Source of the DNA: AWTP1-13 sp050248715
GTDB lineage: Bacteria > Pseudomonadota > Alphaproteobacteria > Rhizobiales > Hyphomicrobiaceae
Direction of reading: 5' to 3'
DNA length: 64,000 nucleotides
Assembly (NCBI GenBank): GCA_050248715.1
Contig: JBFWRV010000008.1
Location: 1 to 64,000 of the forward strand
Shown in pieces: positions 41,606-49,502 of the stretch. A program made the position numbers and the translations under genes. The notes beneath the pieces are model-generated. The model searched no databases and was not told the DNA's origin. It was given only the letters and a program-made list of their open reading frames with translations. The first letter of the stretch is position 1, and each line of letters opens with the position of its first letter.

Positions 41606-42856
41606 ATGGCCAAGACGGAGGCAAAGCCGTCCCCGTTTGCTCCTGCGCGGCTGCCCGACATGCCGGCCGTGCCGGGCGTTCGCTTCGCCACCTGCGAGGC
41701 CGGCATCCGCTACAAGGGCCGCACCGACCTGATGCTGGCGGTTCTTGATCCAGCCACGGTCGCTGCGGGCGTACTGACCCGCTCCAAGACCTGCTCCGCA
41801 CCCGTCCTGTGGTGTCGCGAGAGCCTGACACACGGCAAAGCGCGAGCGCTGGTCGTAAACTCCGGCAATGCCAACGCCTTCACGGGCAAGAAGGGCAACG
41901 AGGCGACCCGCATCACGGCGCAAGCGGCGGCCAAGGCGGTGGGCTGCACGCCTGCAGAAGTGTTCATTGCGTCGACCGGCGTCATCGGCGAGCCCCTCGA
42001 TGCCGGCAAGTTTGCGCACCTTCTGGAAGGACTGGCTGCATCGGCGAAGGCCGATGCCTGCGAGGCCGCCGCCCGCGCCATCATGACGACCGACACCTAT
42101 CCCAAGCTTGCCACGCGCACGGTCGAGATCGACGGCGTATCCGTCGTCATCAATGGCTTTTGCAAGGGCGCCGGCATGATTGCCCCCGACATGGCGACCA
42201 TGCTGTGCTTCATGTTCACGGATGCGGCAATCGCGCAGCCCGCGCTCCAGGCCATCGTGGCCCAACATGCCGAGACCACTTTCAACTGCATGACAGTCGA
42301 CGGTGATACCTCCACCAGCGACACGTGCTTGCTGTTTGCAACCGGGGCCGCAGCCGAGCGGGAGCAAAGGCCCATCGCCGATGCGGGCGATGGGCGCCTG
42401 GCCGCGTTCAGCAGTGCCCTGCACGATCTAATGCGCGATCTCGCCATCCAGGTCGCACAGGATGGCGAAGGCATCTCCAAATTCGTCACCATCGAGATCG
42501 GCGGGGCGGAGACCTGGGCGGCCGCTCGCAGAATTGCACTCACGTGCGCCAACTCGCCGATCCTGAAAGCCGCCATCTTTGGCGAGGACCCCAATTGGGG
42601 TCGAGTCGTCATGGCCATCGGCAAGGCCGGCGAGGCCGCCGACCGCGACAAGCTCTCGATCTGGTTCGGTCCCCACATCGTTGCCCGCGATGGCGTGCGG
42701 GCGGCCGAGTACTCGGAGGAGACGGTCGCGGCCTACATGAAGGGTCGCGAGATCGTCATTCGCGCCGATGTCGGCGTGGGGACGGCCAAGGCCACCGTTT
42801 GGACCTGCGATCTGACCCACGACTACGTCACAATCAACGCCGACTACCGCAGCTGA
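41606..42856 (+). CDS. argJ: Bifunctional ornithine acetyltransferase / N-acetylglutamate synthase ArgJ
   Basis: 416 aa enzyme that recycles the acetyl group from N-acetylornithine to glutamate in arginine synthesis. The self-cleavage site is seen in KGAGMIAPDMATML, where Thr198 would become the nucleophile of the beta chain. GNANAFTGKKG (about 89-99) and SGNSNA-like N-terminal elements, and the C-terminal TCDLTHDYVTINADYRS end, are typical. Whether it also makes N-acetylglutamate from acetyl-CoA cannot be told. A weak GC hairpin follows the stop at about 42858-42891. The mutT gene often found downstream is absent. Confidence 0.95.
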   Translation: MAKTEAKPSPFAPARLPDMPAVPGVRFATCEAGIRYKGRTDLMLAVLDPATVAAGVLTRSKTCSAPVLWCRESLTHGKARALVVNSGNANAFTGKKGNEATRITAQAAAKAVGCTPAEVFIASTGVIGEPLDAGKFAHLLEGLAASAKADACEAAARAIMTTDTYPKLATRTVEIDGVSVVINGFCKGAGMIAPDMATMLCFMFTDAAIAQPALQAIVAQHAETTFNCMTVDGDTSTSDTCLLFATGAAAEREQRPIADAGDGRLAAFSSALHDLMRDLAIQVAQDGEGISKFVTIEIGGAETWAAARRIALTCANSPILKAAIFGEDPNWGRVVMAIGKAGEAADRDKLSIWFGPHIVARDGVRAAEYSEETVAAYMKGREIVIRADVGVGTAKATVWTCDLTHDYVTINADYRS

Positions 42857-42940
42857 GCGCCCGTCGTCCTGTGCCCTGCGGTGCACGGGCGGGCTGCCCA
42901 TCGCGTATCGGCTGGCCCATGCTGGTCGTCATCCAAGTAT

Positions 42941-42966
42941 TTGAAATATAACTACAAAATATTCAA
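42941..42966. promoter_or_regulatory. AT-rich inverted repeat downstream of argJ
   Basis: TTGAAATAT and ATATTCAA flank ACTACAAA in a GC-rich background, forming an imperfect palindrome with one bulged A. The AT content and symmetry suggest a promoter or operator for the small HExxH gene 150 nt downstream, but no factor is identified. Confidence 0.3.
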
Positions 42967-43113
42967 GACCTCCAGCACCCGGCCGGCTGTAGTACCAACT
43001 AATGCCCCAGGAACGCCAAAAGCGTCGCCAACCTATCGGCGTTGGCACGGCAGTGGTTGGCACCGGGAGATGCTTCCTTGAGGAAGAAAGCAAGATCCAA
43101 GATTGGACGGCCG

Positions 43114-43428
43114 ATGGCATCGTCGGCACCGGTGAGCGATGTCCGCTCTTTCTTCACGGACACGAGGGGGCGGCGATGGCGCTGGGTCGTCGACGACCGC
43201 ATGCGCGACTATGGCGACATCGACTACAATCGCCGCGTCATCCGCATCAATCGCGCCATGCACCGGCGCGATGGAGAATCTCTGCTGGACACCTTATTCC
43301 ATGAGGAGCTTCACCGCCTTTTTCCTAACCTGGGGGAACGGGCGATTTGCTGCATGACCAAGCTTCTGCTGCCGACCTTGAGCATGAAATATCGCGCGTG
43401 GCTCTACGCGCGCATTCGGCGCCGATAG
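43114..43428 (+). CDS. Small HExxH-motif protein, putative zincin
   Basis: 104 aa. The central helix LFHEELHRLFPNLGE (about 62-76) contains HEELH, the HExxH zinc-binding core of minimal metallopeptidases and SprT-like proteins, followed by a downstream Glu that could complete the site. The N-terminal half GRRWRWVVDDRMRDYGDIDY and VIRINRAMHRRD is consistent with the strand preceding the helix in SprT-like folds. It is not assigned to a named family. GGA lies 6 nt before the ATG at 43114; a longer reading from a TTG at 43042 is less likely. Confidence 0.6.
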   Translation: MASSAPVSDVRSFFTDTRGRRWRWVVDDRMRDYGDIDYNRRVIRINRAMHRRDGESLLDTLFHEELHRLFPNLGERAICCMTKLLLPTLSMKYRAWLYARIRRR

Positions 43429-43823
43429 CCCACTCTGACGGTCGGTGCACGGGGCGAACAAGGACCAAATAGGGAGCGGTCAGGCCCAATCCCTTCAATC
43501 GGTGCTCCGCGATCGAGGTCGGGAATACCGAGGATCGAGGCGAAGCTCTCGACGTCGTTGCTGTCGCACAACTCGACTCGCCAAAGATAGCCGCCGACGC
43601 CTGGCCGGGGAGAACATCCTCATCATTGCCCGGGACCTGAGCTCGAATACGTCGGAATCCCGCGCAATTGGCAACGAGAGCTGCGGCGGATCGGCGGCCG
43701 CAGGACGTCTCCCCTGTTCGCTTTGCGGGTTTGCCCCAATTTCCCTCCTCGGATCGTCCTGCAACGCTTGAAGCTGTGAATGGCCAGTCAGGCGCCTCGA
43801 GCATTCGGATTGGGAGAACCGCT
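43429..43823. other. Intergenic stretch with no recognised gene
   Basis: 395 nt. Open frames exist on both strands but show no ribosome site, signal peptide or known motif. The right end contains GGGAGA, the ribosome site of the next gene. Confidence 0.4.
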
Positions 43824-44507
43824 ATGACAATGAACGTCCAGACAACGGCGATTGCATCCGCCGCATTTTTGGCCGCCCTCTGGGTTCCCGCATTTGCCTT
43901 CGCGCAAGCGGACTTGAGAGACCGCGTGGCCGCAGCGATCGAGACTGTCGAAAAAGGCTGCGCCGAGGATATCAATGCGTTTTGCGGCAAGGTTACGCGA
44001 GGCGAAGGCCGGGTTTTGCTGTGCATGCAGGCACATGAGGATCAGCTGAGCCGAAGATGCCAGTTTGCGCTCTACCGTGTGTCGCGGCGGCTCGAGAACG
44101 CGCTGCATAGGGTCGAGCGCATGGCGGATGCCTGCTGGGCGGACATCGAAGCGCAATGCGGTGACGCCGACAGGATCGGGCAGTGCGTGGTGCAAAAGCG
44201 GGCGTCGCTCTCGAGCGCATGCCAATCCGTGGTCTCAGCAATTCAACAGACGGTGCAGGGCGTGGCGGGCTTGCGCGGCTCGTCCGTTTTCAGCTCCGAC
44301 GACAAGGACCTCGGCCAAATCGTAAACGTCAAGAGAGGGGAGAACGGCAAAGTTCAAGCGATAGAGGTCGAAGTTGGGCGCTTTCTCGGCCTCGGCAGCA
44401 AGGTCGTTGAAATCAGCGCCGACAAACTCGAGGAACTGACTGATCGCATCAAGCTGCGCATCAGCGGCGATCAAGTTCGTTCCCTGCCGGAGGCGCCGAA
44501 GCAATAG
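43824..44507 (+). CDS. Secreted Cys-rich (GLG1-like) repeat and PRC-barrel protein
   Basis: 227 aa. A signal peptide (about 1-30, AFLAALWVPAFAFA) is followed by two or more Cys-rich units: CAEDINAFCGKVTRGEGRV, LLCMQAHEDQLSRRC, then ADACWADIEAQCG and QCVVQKRASLSSAC. The spacing resembles the GLG1-type cysteine-rich repeat. The last 70 residues (DDKDLGQIVNVKRGENGKVQ onward) look like a PRC-barrel. The combination in one exported protein is unusual to my knowledge. The eight or so Cys are probably disulfide-bonded in the periplasm. GGGAGA precedes the ATG at 43824. Function unknown. Confidence 0.68.
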   Translation: MTMNVQTTAIASAAFLAALWVPAFAFAQADLRDRVAAAIETVEKGCAEDINAFCGKVTRGEGRVLLCMQAHEDQLSRRCQFALYRVSRRLENALHRVERMADACWADIEAQCGDADRIGQCVVQKRASLSSACQSVVSAIQQTVQGVAGLRGSSVFSSDDKDLGQIVNVKRGENGKVQAIEVEVGRFLGLGSKVVEISADKLEELTDRIKLRISGDQVRSLPEAPKQ

Positions 44508-44537
44508 CGACGCGCCTATGACGCTGCCGGCGCGGCA

Positions 44538-44566
44538 CGCTGGAGTCGCCATTCTCGGCTCCAGCG
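44538..44566. terminator. Bidirectional hairpin between convergent genes
   Basis: Perfect 8-bp arms CGCTGGAG and CTCCAGCG with a 13-nt loop lie midway between stops at 44507 and 44590. No T-run, but the position between tail-to-tail genes fits a shared terminator. Confidence 0.48.
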
Positions 44567-44589
44567 GCGCTCCCGCCCTCACGGCTCGA

Positions 44590-44877
44590 TCACTTCTTGC
44601 TGTTTTCCTTCGCTTGCTCCAGCAGAAACTTCAGGCGGTCCTGCGACACGCGCTGACAGGTCCGTCGCCATTCCTGCTTGGTCATGTGCGTCGCCGGTTC
44701 CCAGTCCTGCATGCATTGCTGGAGGTAATCTGCGCCGCGCTTCGCCAAATCCTCCGGTGTTCCAGCACTGGGAACCTGCGACGGATCCCGGGGCGCTCGG
44801 CCTCCGGATGCCGCATCAGCGGCCGTACCGCTGGCCAGCGACAGCATCACCGGGCATGCAAACAGGAGGAGACGCAT
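44590..44877 (-). CDS. Small secreted hypothetical protein
   Basis: 95 aa. A signal peptide (LLLFACPVMLSLASGTAADA) is followed by a Pro-rich linker and a helical domain with YLQQCMQDWEPATHMTKQEW and RTCQRVSQDRLKFLLEQAKE. Two Cys about 19 residues apart probably form a disulfide. It resembles small periplasmic proteins of unknown function in rhizobia. The ATG at 44877 has only a weak ribosome site. Confidence 0.6.
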   Translation of the reverse strand: MRLLLFACPVMLSLASGTAADAASGGRAPRDPSQVPSAGTPEDLAKRGADYLQQCMQDWEPATHMTKQEWRRTCQRVSQDRLKFLLEQAKENSKK

Positions 44878-45205
44878 TGGCTTGGCACATGCCTTGGGCC
44901 GCGCTCAGTGCGGCAAGCCCAGCAGCAGAAGGGCGGGTACCAATCCACACAACTACCGAGATTCGTCACTCACAATGCCCATTGGCAGCAGCCCGCCGTG
45001 CGCTCTGCTGCGCCCTGGCATCGTATCGTTCCGTCAGCTTCCTGTAGACTTCCGCGGCGGCAGAGAGAGCCGGCCCGGTGGGCCGACCGGCGTCTACGTA
45101 CAATCCGCAGGCCGGGCACGGTCTGGAACCTATGGCGAGCTGGCGCTTCTGCGCCCTACAATTCGCGGCCTGCAGGATCGAGGCTGTCCCATTTGGAGGG
45201 CGCCA
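44878..45205. other. Divergent intergenic region with a structured leader
   Basis: 328 nt with no gene seen. It contains a GC hairpin around 44893-44917 and the nested structure at 45044-45097 described separately, which would lie in the leader of the DUF1476 gene. Confidence 0.45.
45044..45097 (+). promoter_or_regulatory. Nested inverted repeats in the DUF1476 gene leader
   Basis: An outer GTAGAC/GTCTAC pair (45044-45049 and 45092-45097) encloses a perfect CGGCCC-GGT-GGGCCG hairpin (45071-45085), itself flanked by GCC and GGC. The block ends 108 nt before the ATG. It may be a structured leader RNA, an old terminator or a promoter-proximal palindrome. Confidence 0.35.
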
Positions 45206-45541
45206 ATGACCACATTTGACGAACGCGAGAAAGCTTACGAGAAGAAATTCGCAATTGAGCAGGAGAAGCAGTTCAAAGCTGCGGCACGGCGCAACAAGCT
45301 GCTCGGGGAATGGGCAGCAGCCAAGTTGGGCCTTTCGGGTGGCGCGGTGGCCGACTACGTCAACGCGGTGGTCAAGGCCGATCTGGCGCACATGGGCCAT
45401 GGCGCCCAAGACAAAGTAAGAAGAGATTTCGAGGAGAACGGCCTCGCCATCACTGAGCGCGAGTTGCACGCCGCGATGGCTGAATTCCTCCGCACAGCAG
45501 TTCGCCAGATCGAGGAAGCTGAAGCGGCCAAGGCCCGCTAG
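45206..45541 (+). CDS. DUF1476 protein, F1-ATPase inhibitor zeta-subunit-like
   Basis: 111 aa all-helical protein. TTFDEREKAYEKKFAIEQEK opens it, followed by AAARRNKLLGEWAAAKLGLS (about 30-49), the DUF1476 signature. In Paracoccus denitrificans this family is the zeta subunit that blocks reverse rotation of the F1-ATPase through its N-terminal helix, so an inhibitor role in the cytoplasm is expected. Some non-respiratory relatives lack that activity, so it is not certain here. GGAGG lies 6 nt before the ATG. Confidence 0.87.
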   Translation: MTTFDEREKAYEKKFAIEQEKQFKAAARRNKLLGEWAAAKLGLSGGAVADYVNAVVKADLAHMGHGAQDKVRRDFEENGLAITERELHAAMAEFLRTAVRQIEEAEAAKAR

Positions 45542-45634
45542 AGATCGGCAGCGCTGTCAGCGGCGGCGCGAAGGCACGTCTGCCTTTGTCACCGACCTCG
45601 CCGGCCACGGGCTGAGCCTAAGTGTTCAGTATTA

Positions 45635-45709
45635 ACTGCTCCCAATATCAGTAAAAACGTTGATAGCAGCAGAGCCGGACAGCGCAGAATGTTTAACACG
45701 GGGAGCAGT
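45635..45709 (+). promoter_or_regulatory. Long-range inverted repeat upstream of the DUF3141 operon
   Basis: Arms ACTGCTCCC (45635-45643) and GGGAGCAGT (45701-45709) are perfect 9-mers. The left arm lies in an AT-rich block that could hold the promoter, and the right arm carries GGGAG, 14 nt before the assumed ATG. Pairing would mask that region. Confidence 0.3.
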
Positions 45710-45722
45710 ATCGGCGAATGAA

Positions 45723-48041
45723 ATGAACGCTGCTCACGGCTCTAACGCCTATTGGGGAAGCCGAATGAACGAGGCGTCGGTTTTCATGGGCGCCAGCGCC
45801 CCGACCCAGCGCTGGCCAACCGAAATCGCGCGTGACGCGTGGGACTATTGGATCGATGCCTGCCAACGCGGCGTGCTCTTTTTCGATGTACTTCAGAAGC
45901 GAGGCGATCGCTACCAGGAGCACCTAACCAAGCTCGCACCCCATGTGCTGAAGTTCCCCTATACGCTTGTCATGGACGGGCGCCGGCTACCGCGACCCGT
46001 AAACTACGCACTGATTCAGATCACACCGCCCGACAATGTCGAGCTCGACGCACGCAAGCGCCCATTCGTCGTTGTCGACCCGCGGGCCGGCCACGGCCCC
46101 GGCATCGGCGGGTTCAAAGCAGACAGCGAGATCGGCGTTGCCTTCAGAGCGGGGCATCCCTGCTACTTCATCGGTTTCCTGCCTGAGCCTGTCCCCGAGC
46201 AAACGATCGAAGACATCGCGCATGCGGAAGCGGCATTCCTCGAGCGCATAATCGCGCGACATCCGGAGGCCGAGGGCAAGCCGGCGGTCGTCGGCAATTG
46301 CCAGGCGGGATGGGCGATCATGCTGCTGGCAGCGATGCGGCCGGAGCTTTTCGGACCCATCATCGTAGCAGGCTCGCCGCTCTCCTACTGGGCAGGCGTG
46401 CGCGGCCACCACCCCATGCGTTACACGGGGGGCTTGTTGGGCGGCAGTTGGTTGGCCGCACTTACCGGCGACCTCGGCAACGGCAAGTTCGACGGTGCCT
46501 GGCTCGTCAGCAACTTCGAAAACCTCAATCCGGCCAACACATTCTGGACGAAACACTACAACCTTTATCGCAAGATCGACACCGAGCCGGCGCGCTACCT
46601 CGAGTTCGAGCAGTGGTGGGGTGGCCATGTCCTGCTCAACGCCACCGAGATGCAGTTCATTGTCGACGAGCTGTTCGTCGGCAACAAGTTGGCATCGGTG
46701 GGAATCACGGCGGTTGACGGCACCCGCATCGACTTGCGCAACATACGCTCACCCATCGTCGTCTTCTGCTCCAAGGCGGACAACATCACACCGCCGCAGC
46801 AGGCCTTGGATTGGATCCTCGATCTCTACGAAAGCGTCGACGACATTCGGGCGCACGGTCAGACGATCGTCTACGCGGTGCACGAGTCGATCGGCCATCT
46901 CGGCATCTTCGTCTCGGCGTCCGTGGCGAAGAAAGAACATGGCGAGTTCACAAGCAACATCGATCTCATCGACGTGCTGCCCCCGGGTCTCTACGAGGCG
47001 GTGATGACACCCAAGGACACGTCCGACACGTCCGCCGACCTCATCGCCGGCGATTACCTAGTTCACTTCGAAGCCAGAACGCTGGACGACATCCGCGCGC
47101 TCGGCGGCAACGACGAGGAGGACGAGCGCAAGTTCGCAGCAGTCGCGCGCTTGTCCGAGATCAATCTCGGCATCTACCGCACCTGCGTCCAGCCTTGGGT
47201 GCGCGCATGGGCCAACGAAAACACTGCAGAGTGGATGCGCCGGTTCCATCCCCTGCGTCTGCAGTACGAAATGTTCTCGAAGGCCAATCCGTTCATGCGT
47301 CCCCTGTTGAGCGACGTAAAGGATGTCCAGGCGAACCGCCAGCAGGTCGCCAGCAGCAACATCTTCTGGCAAGCCCAGGAGCAATTCGCGGAGTGGATCG
47401 AGCGATCCTTGGACGCGTATCGCGAAGTGCGCGACCAAACGGCGGAAGCCTGGTTCCACGCGATCTACGGCTCGCCGCTGGTTCAGGCGATGGCCGGTCT
47501 CCGGGCTTCGGATAGCAGCGCGCGCCGTAGGCCGGGAAAGGACCCCGCCCATGCTGCTGCTGTGGCTCGTCGCATCGAGGAGCTCAGAGCAGTCATCCCG
47601 GAAGGCGGGCCACGGGAGGCCATCCTGCGGGCCCTCCTTTACATCCGCATGCCGGAGGGCCTGGTCGACGAGCGCGGTTTCAATCTTCTGCGCCGCGCCC
47701 GCGAAGAGGCCGGCGAGGGTCTCACGCTCGGCGAGTTCAAGCAGATGGTGCGCGAGCAGTTCTTCATGCTGCTGCTTGATGAGCGCCGTGCCGTCGCGGC
47801 GATTCCCGGCATGCTCGCCAAGGACAGCGATCTTGCCTCGCGGATGGCGGCCAATCTGTTTCAGATGATCGATGTGGTCGGATTGCGCAGCGGCGTGGGC
47901 AAGGCACGTCTGGCTGAGATTCAAGAGCTCATGGACAAGACCAGCGGGAGCGAGGGTCCGATTGCGACTCGTCGGGAGAAGCGCCCGGCAGAGGCCATCG
48001 GCACTCCGAAGTCGAGCGCAGCCGCGGGTTCGAAGCGCTAG
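45723..48041 (+). CDS. PhaC-like alpha/beta hydrolase, DUF3141 family
   Basis: 772 aa cytoplasmic protein. The N-terminal two thirds is a polyhydroxyalkanoate-synthase-like alpha/beta fold: LPRPVNYALIQITPP, FVVVDPRAGHGPGIGG, and the Cys-nucleophile box VVGNCQAGWA (about 189-198) in place of the PhaC GxCxGG. The likely triad partners are FCSKADNITPP (Asp) and ESIGHLGIFVS (His). The C-terminal third is helical and has a TerB-like FMLLLDERRAVAAIPGML segment. It leads an operon with a phosphotransacylase, acetate kinase and FabI, so a (hydroxy)acyl-CoA or polyester substrate is likely but not proven. The start is uncertain: ATG codons at 45723 and 45765 are both plausible. Confidence 0.8.
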   Translation: MNAAHGSNAYWGSRMNEASVFMGASAPTQRWPTEIARDAWDYWIDACQRGVLFFDVLQKRGDRYQEHLTKLAPHVLKFPYTLVMDGRRLPRPVNYALIQITPPDNVELDARKRPFVVVDPRAGHGPGIGGFKADSEIGVAFRAGHPCYFIGFLPEPVPEQTIEDIAHAEAAFLERIIARHPEAEGKPAVVGNCQAGWAIMLLAAMRPELFGPIIVAGSPLSYWAGVRGHHPMRYTGGLLGGSWLAALTGDLGNGKFDGAWLVSNFENLNPANTFWTKHYNLYRKIDTEPARYLEFEQWWGGHVLLNATEMQFIVDELFVGNKLASVGITAVDGTRIDLRNIRSPIVVFCSKADNITPPQQALDWILDLYESVDDIRAHGQTIVYAVHESIGHLGIFVSASVAKKEHGEFTSNIDLIDVLPPGLYEAVMTPKDTSDTSADLIAGDYLVHFEARTLDDIRALGGNDEEDERKFAAVARLSEINLGIYRTCVQPWVRAWANENTAEWMRRFHPLRLQYEMFSKANPFMRPLLSDVKDVQANRQQVASSNIFWQAQEQFAEWIERSLDAYREVRDQTAEAWFHAIYGSPLVQAMAGLRASDSSARRRPGKDPAHAAAVARRIEELRAVIPEGGPREAILRALLYIRMPEGLVDERGFNLLRRAREEAGEGLTLGEFKQMVREQFFMLLLDERRAVAAIPGMLAKDSDLASRMAANLFQMIDVVGLRSGVGKARLAEIQELMDKTSGSEGPIATRREKRPAEAIGTPKSSAAAGSKR

Positions 48042-48068
48042 TGAGCCACTGTACAGAGGATGACGATC

Positions 48069-48497
48069 ATGGCCGGACTATTGCGCCCCACCGACCTGCA
48101 GGAGATCTCCGCCAAGGCCGAAATAGCGAAGATGGACGAGGAGCGGCAATTCAAGAGCAAGAAAGACCAGCTGGCCGCCGAGCTACGCGAGGCTTTCTTG
48201 GCGCGCGAGATTCATCCTCAGGCTATCGATCGCATCAACAACGCGGTCCGAATTGCCGCTCAGCAGGGCTTGCATCAAGTGGAGATCGTGACTTTTTCCT
48301 GCAAGTACTGCAACGACGGGGGTCGCAGCATCAACAACTTCGACCCCGATTGGCCGAAATCGCTCGAGGGCTTCGCCAAGAGAGCCCATTCCTTCTTCGA
48401 GAAGGAATTACGCCCGCTCGGATTCAAGATGCATGCGGAGGTCATTAGTTTTCCCGAAGGCATCCCAGGCGACGTCGCCCTGTTCCTGAAGTGGTGA
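48069..48497 (+). CDS. Small CxxC protein of the DUF3141-pta-ackA operon
   Basis: 142 aa not recognised. A helical first half (EISAKAEIAKMDEERQFKSK) leads to LHQVEIVTFSCKYCNDGGRS (about 70-89) with a CxxC pair and a C-terminal segment LRPLGFKMHAEVISFPEGIP. One Cys pair is too few for a zinc ribbon unless it dimerises. The second ATG (48069) is better spaced from AGAGGA than the first (48060). It sits 27 nt after the PhaC-like gene and 40 nt before the phosphotransacylase gene. Confidence 0.65.
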   Translation: MAGLLRPTDLQEISAKAEIAKMDEERQFKSKKDQLAAELREAFLAREIHPQAIDRINNAVRIAAQQGLHQVEIVTFSCKYCNDGGRSINNFDPDWPKSLEGFAKRAHSFFEKELRPLGFKMHAEVISFPEGIPGDVALFLKW

Positions 48498-48537
48498 GGG
48501 GGCGGACTGTAGCGTCTACGCGAGGAGGGCTGGTGCC

Positions 48538-49500
48538 ATGCGGAGAAAGGCCATGATCTCCGAGGTTCGCGAGCACGTGAAATACGAGCGTCTCGTGGCC
48601 GCGACCAGGGGTCTGCAGCCCCTCCCGACCGCAGTTGCCCATCCCTGCGACGAGACCTCGCTCAAAGGCGCGCTGGAGGCGGCTGAGGCGGGCCTCATCA
48701 TCCCGATTCTGGTTGGGCCGCAGCACAAGATTCGCGGTCTTGCCGAGTCGCTCGATCTCGACATCGCCGACATCGACGTTGTTGACGCCCCGCACAGCCA
48801 GGCGGCGGCCGAGAAGGCGGTCGCAATCGTTCGCGCCGGGCAAGCGGAGTTGCTGATGAAGGGCAGCCTGCATTCCGACGAGCTACTGGCGGAAGTCACC
48901 AAGCGAGAGACGGGACTGCGCACCGGCCGGCGCATCAGCCACGTTTTCGTGATGGACGTTCCAAGCCATGCGCAGACGCTGTTCATCACCGATGCCGCAG
49001 TGAATATCGCGCCCGACCTCATGGCCAAGCGCGACATCATCCAGAACGCCGTCGACCTCTATGCCGGGCTCGGGTTCGGCATACCCAAGGTCGCAATTCT
49101 GTCAGCCGTAGAAACGATCAACCCGAGCATTCCTTCCACCATCGAGGCGGCAGCACTCTGCAAGATGGCCGATCGCGGCCAGATTTCCGGAGCCGAGCTG
49201 GATGGCCCACTCGCGTTCGACAACGCGATCAATCCGGAGGCGGCGCGCATCAAGGGCATCAAGTCACCCGTAGCAGGTCACGCGCAGATTCTGGTCGTGC
49301 CGGACCTGGAGGCCGGCAACATGCTGGCCAAGAACCTGACGTTTCTGGCTGGCGCCGATGCGGCCGGTATCGTGCTCGGGGCACGCGTGCCTGTCATCCT
49401 CACATCGCGCGCCGACAATGTGCGGGCGCGCATGGCTTCCTGTGCGGTGGCAATGCTGCTCGCCCACAGCCGCCGGGCGAAAGCACCGATCCAGGCTTAG
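48538..49500 (+). CDS. Phosphate acetyl/butyryltransferase
   Basis: 320 aa PTA_PTB-family enzyme converting acyl-CoA and phosphate to acyl-phosphate. LLMKGSLHSDELLAEV (about 102), RRISHVFVMDVPSH, ITDAAVNIAPDL and GPLAFDNAINPEAARIKGI fit the short class seen in bifunctional enoyl-CoA hydratase/phosphotransacylases, here without the N-terminal MaoC domain. Acetyl or butyryl specificity cannot be decided. Acetate kinase starts 2 nt after its stop, so the product acyl-phosphate would pass to it. AGGAGG precedes the ATG by 11 nt. Confidence 0.88.
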   Translation: MRRKAMISEVREHVKYERLVAATRGLQPLPTAVAHPCDETSLKGALEAAEAGLIIPILVGPQHKIRGLAESLDLDIADIDVVDAPHSQAAAEKAVAIVRAGQAELLMKGSLHSDELLAEVTKRETGLRTGRRISHVFVMDVPSHAQTLFITDAAVNIAPDLMAKRDIIQNAVDLYAGLGFGIPKVAILSAVETINPSIPSTIEAAALCKMADRGQISGAELDGPLAFDNAINPEAARIKGIKSPVAGHAQILVVPDLEAGNMLAKNLTFLAGADAAGIVLGARVPVILTSRADNVRARMASCAVAMLLAHSRRAKAPIQA

Positions 49501-49502
49501 CG

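Noticed and set aside
40067..42424. 785-codon antisense frame over the parvulin and argJ genes
   Set aside because: Opposes two clear genes and has no recognisable domain.
42858..42891. GC hairpin after argJ as a terminator
   Set aside because: Pairing needs an eight-base bulge and there is no T-run; noted only in the argJ entry.
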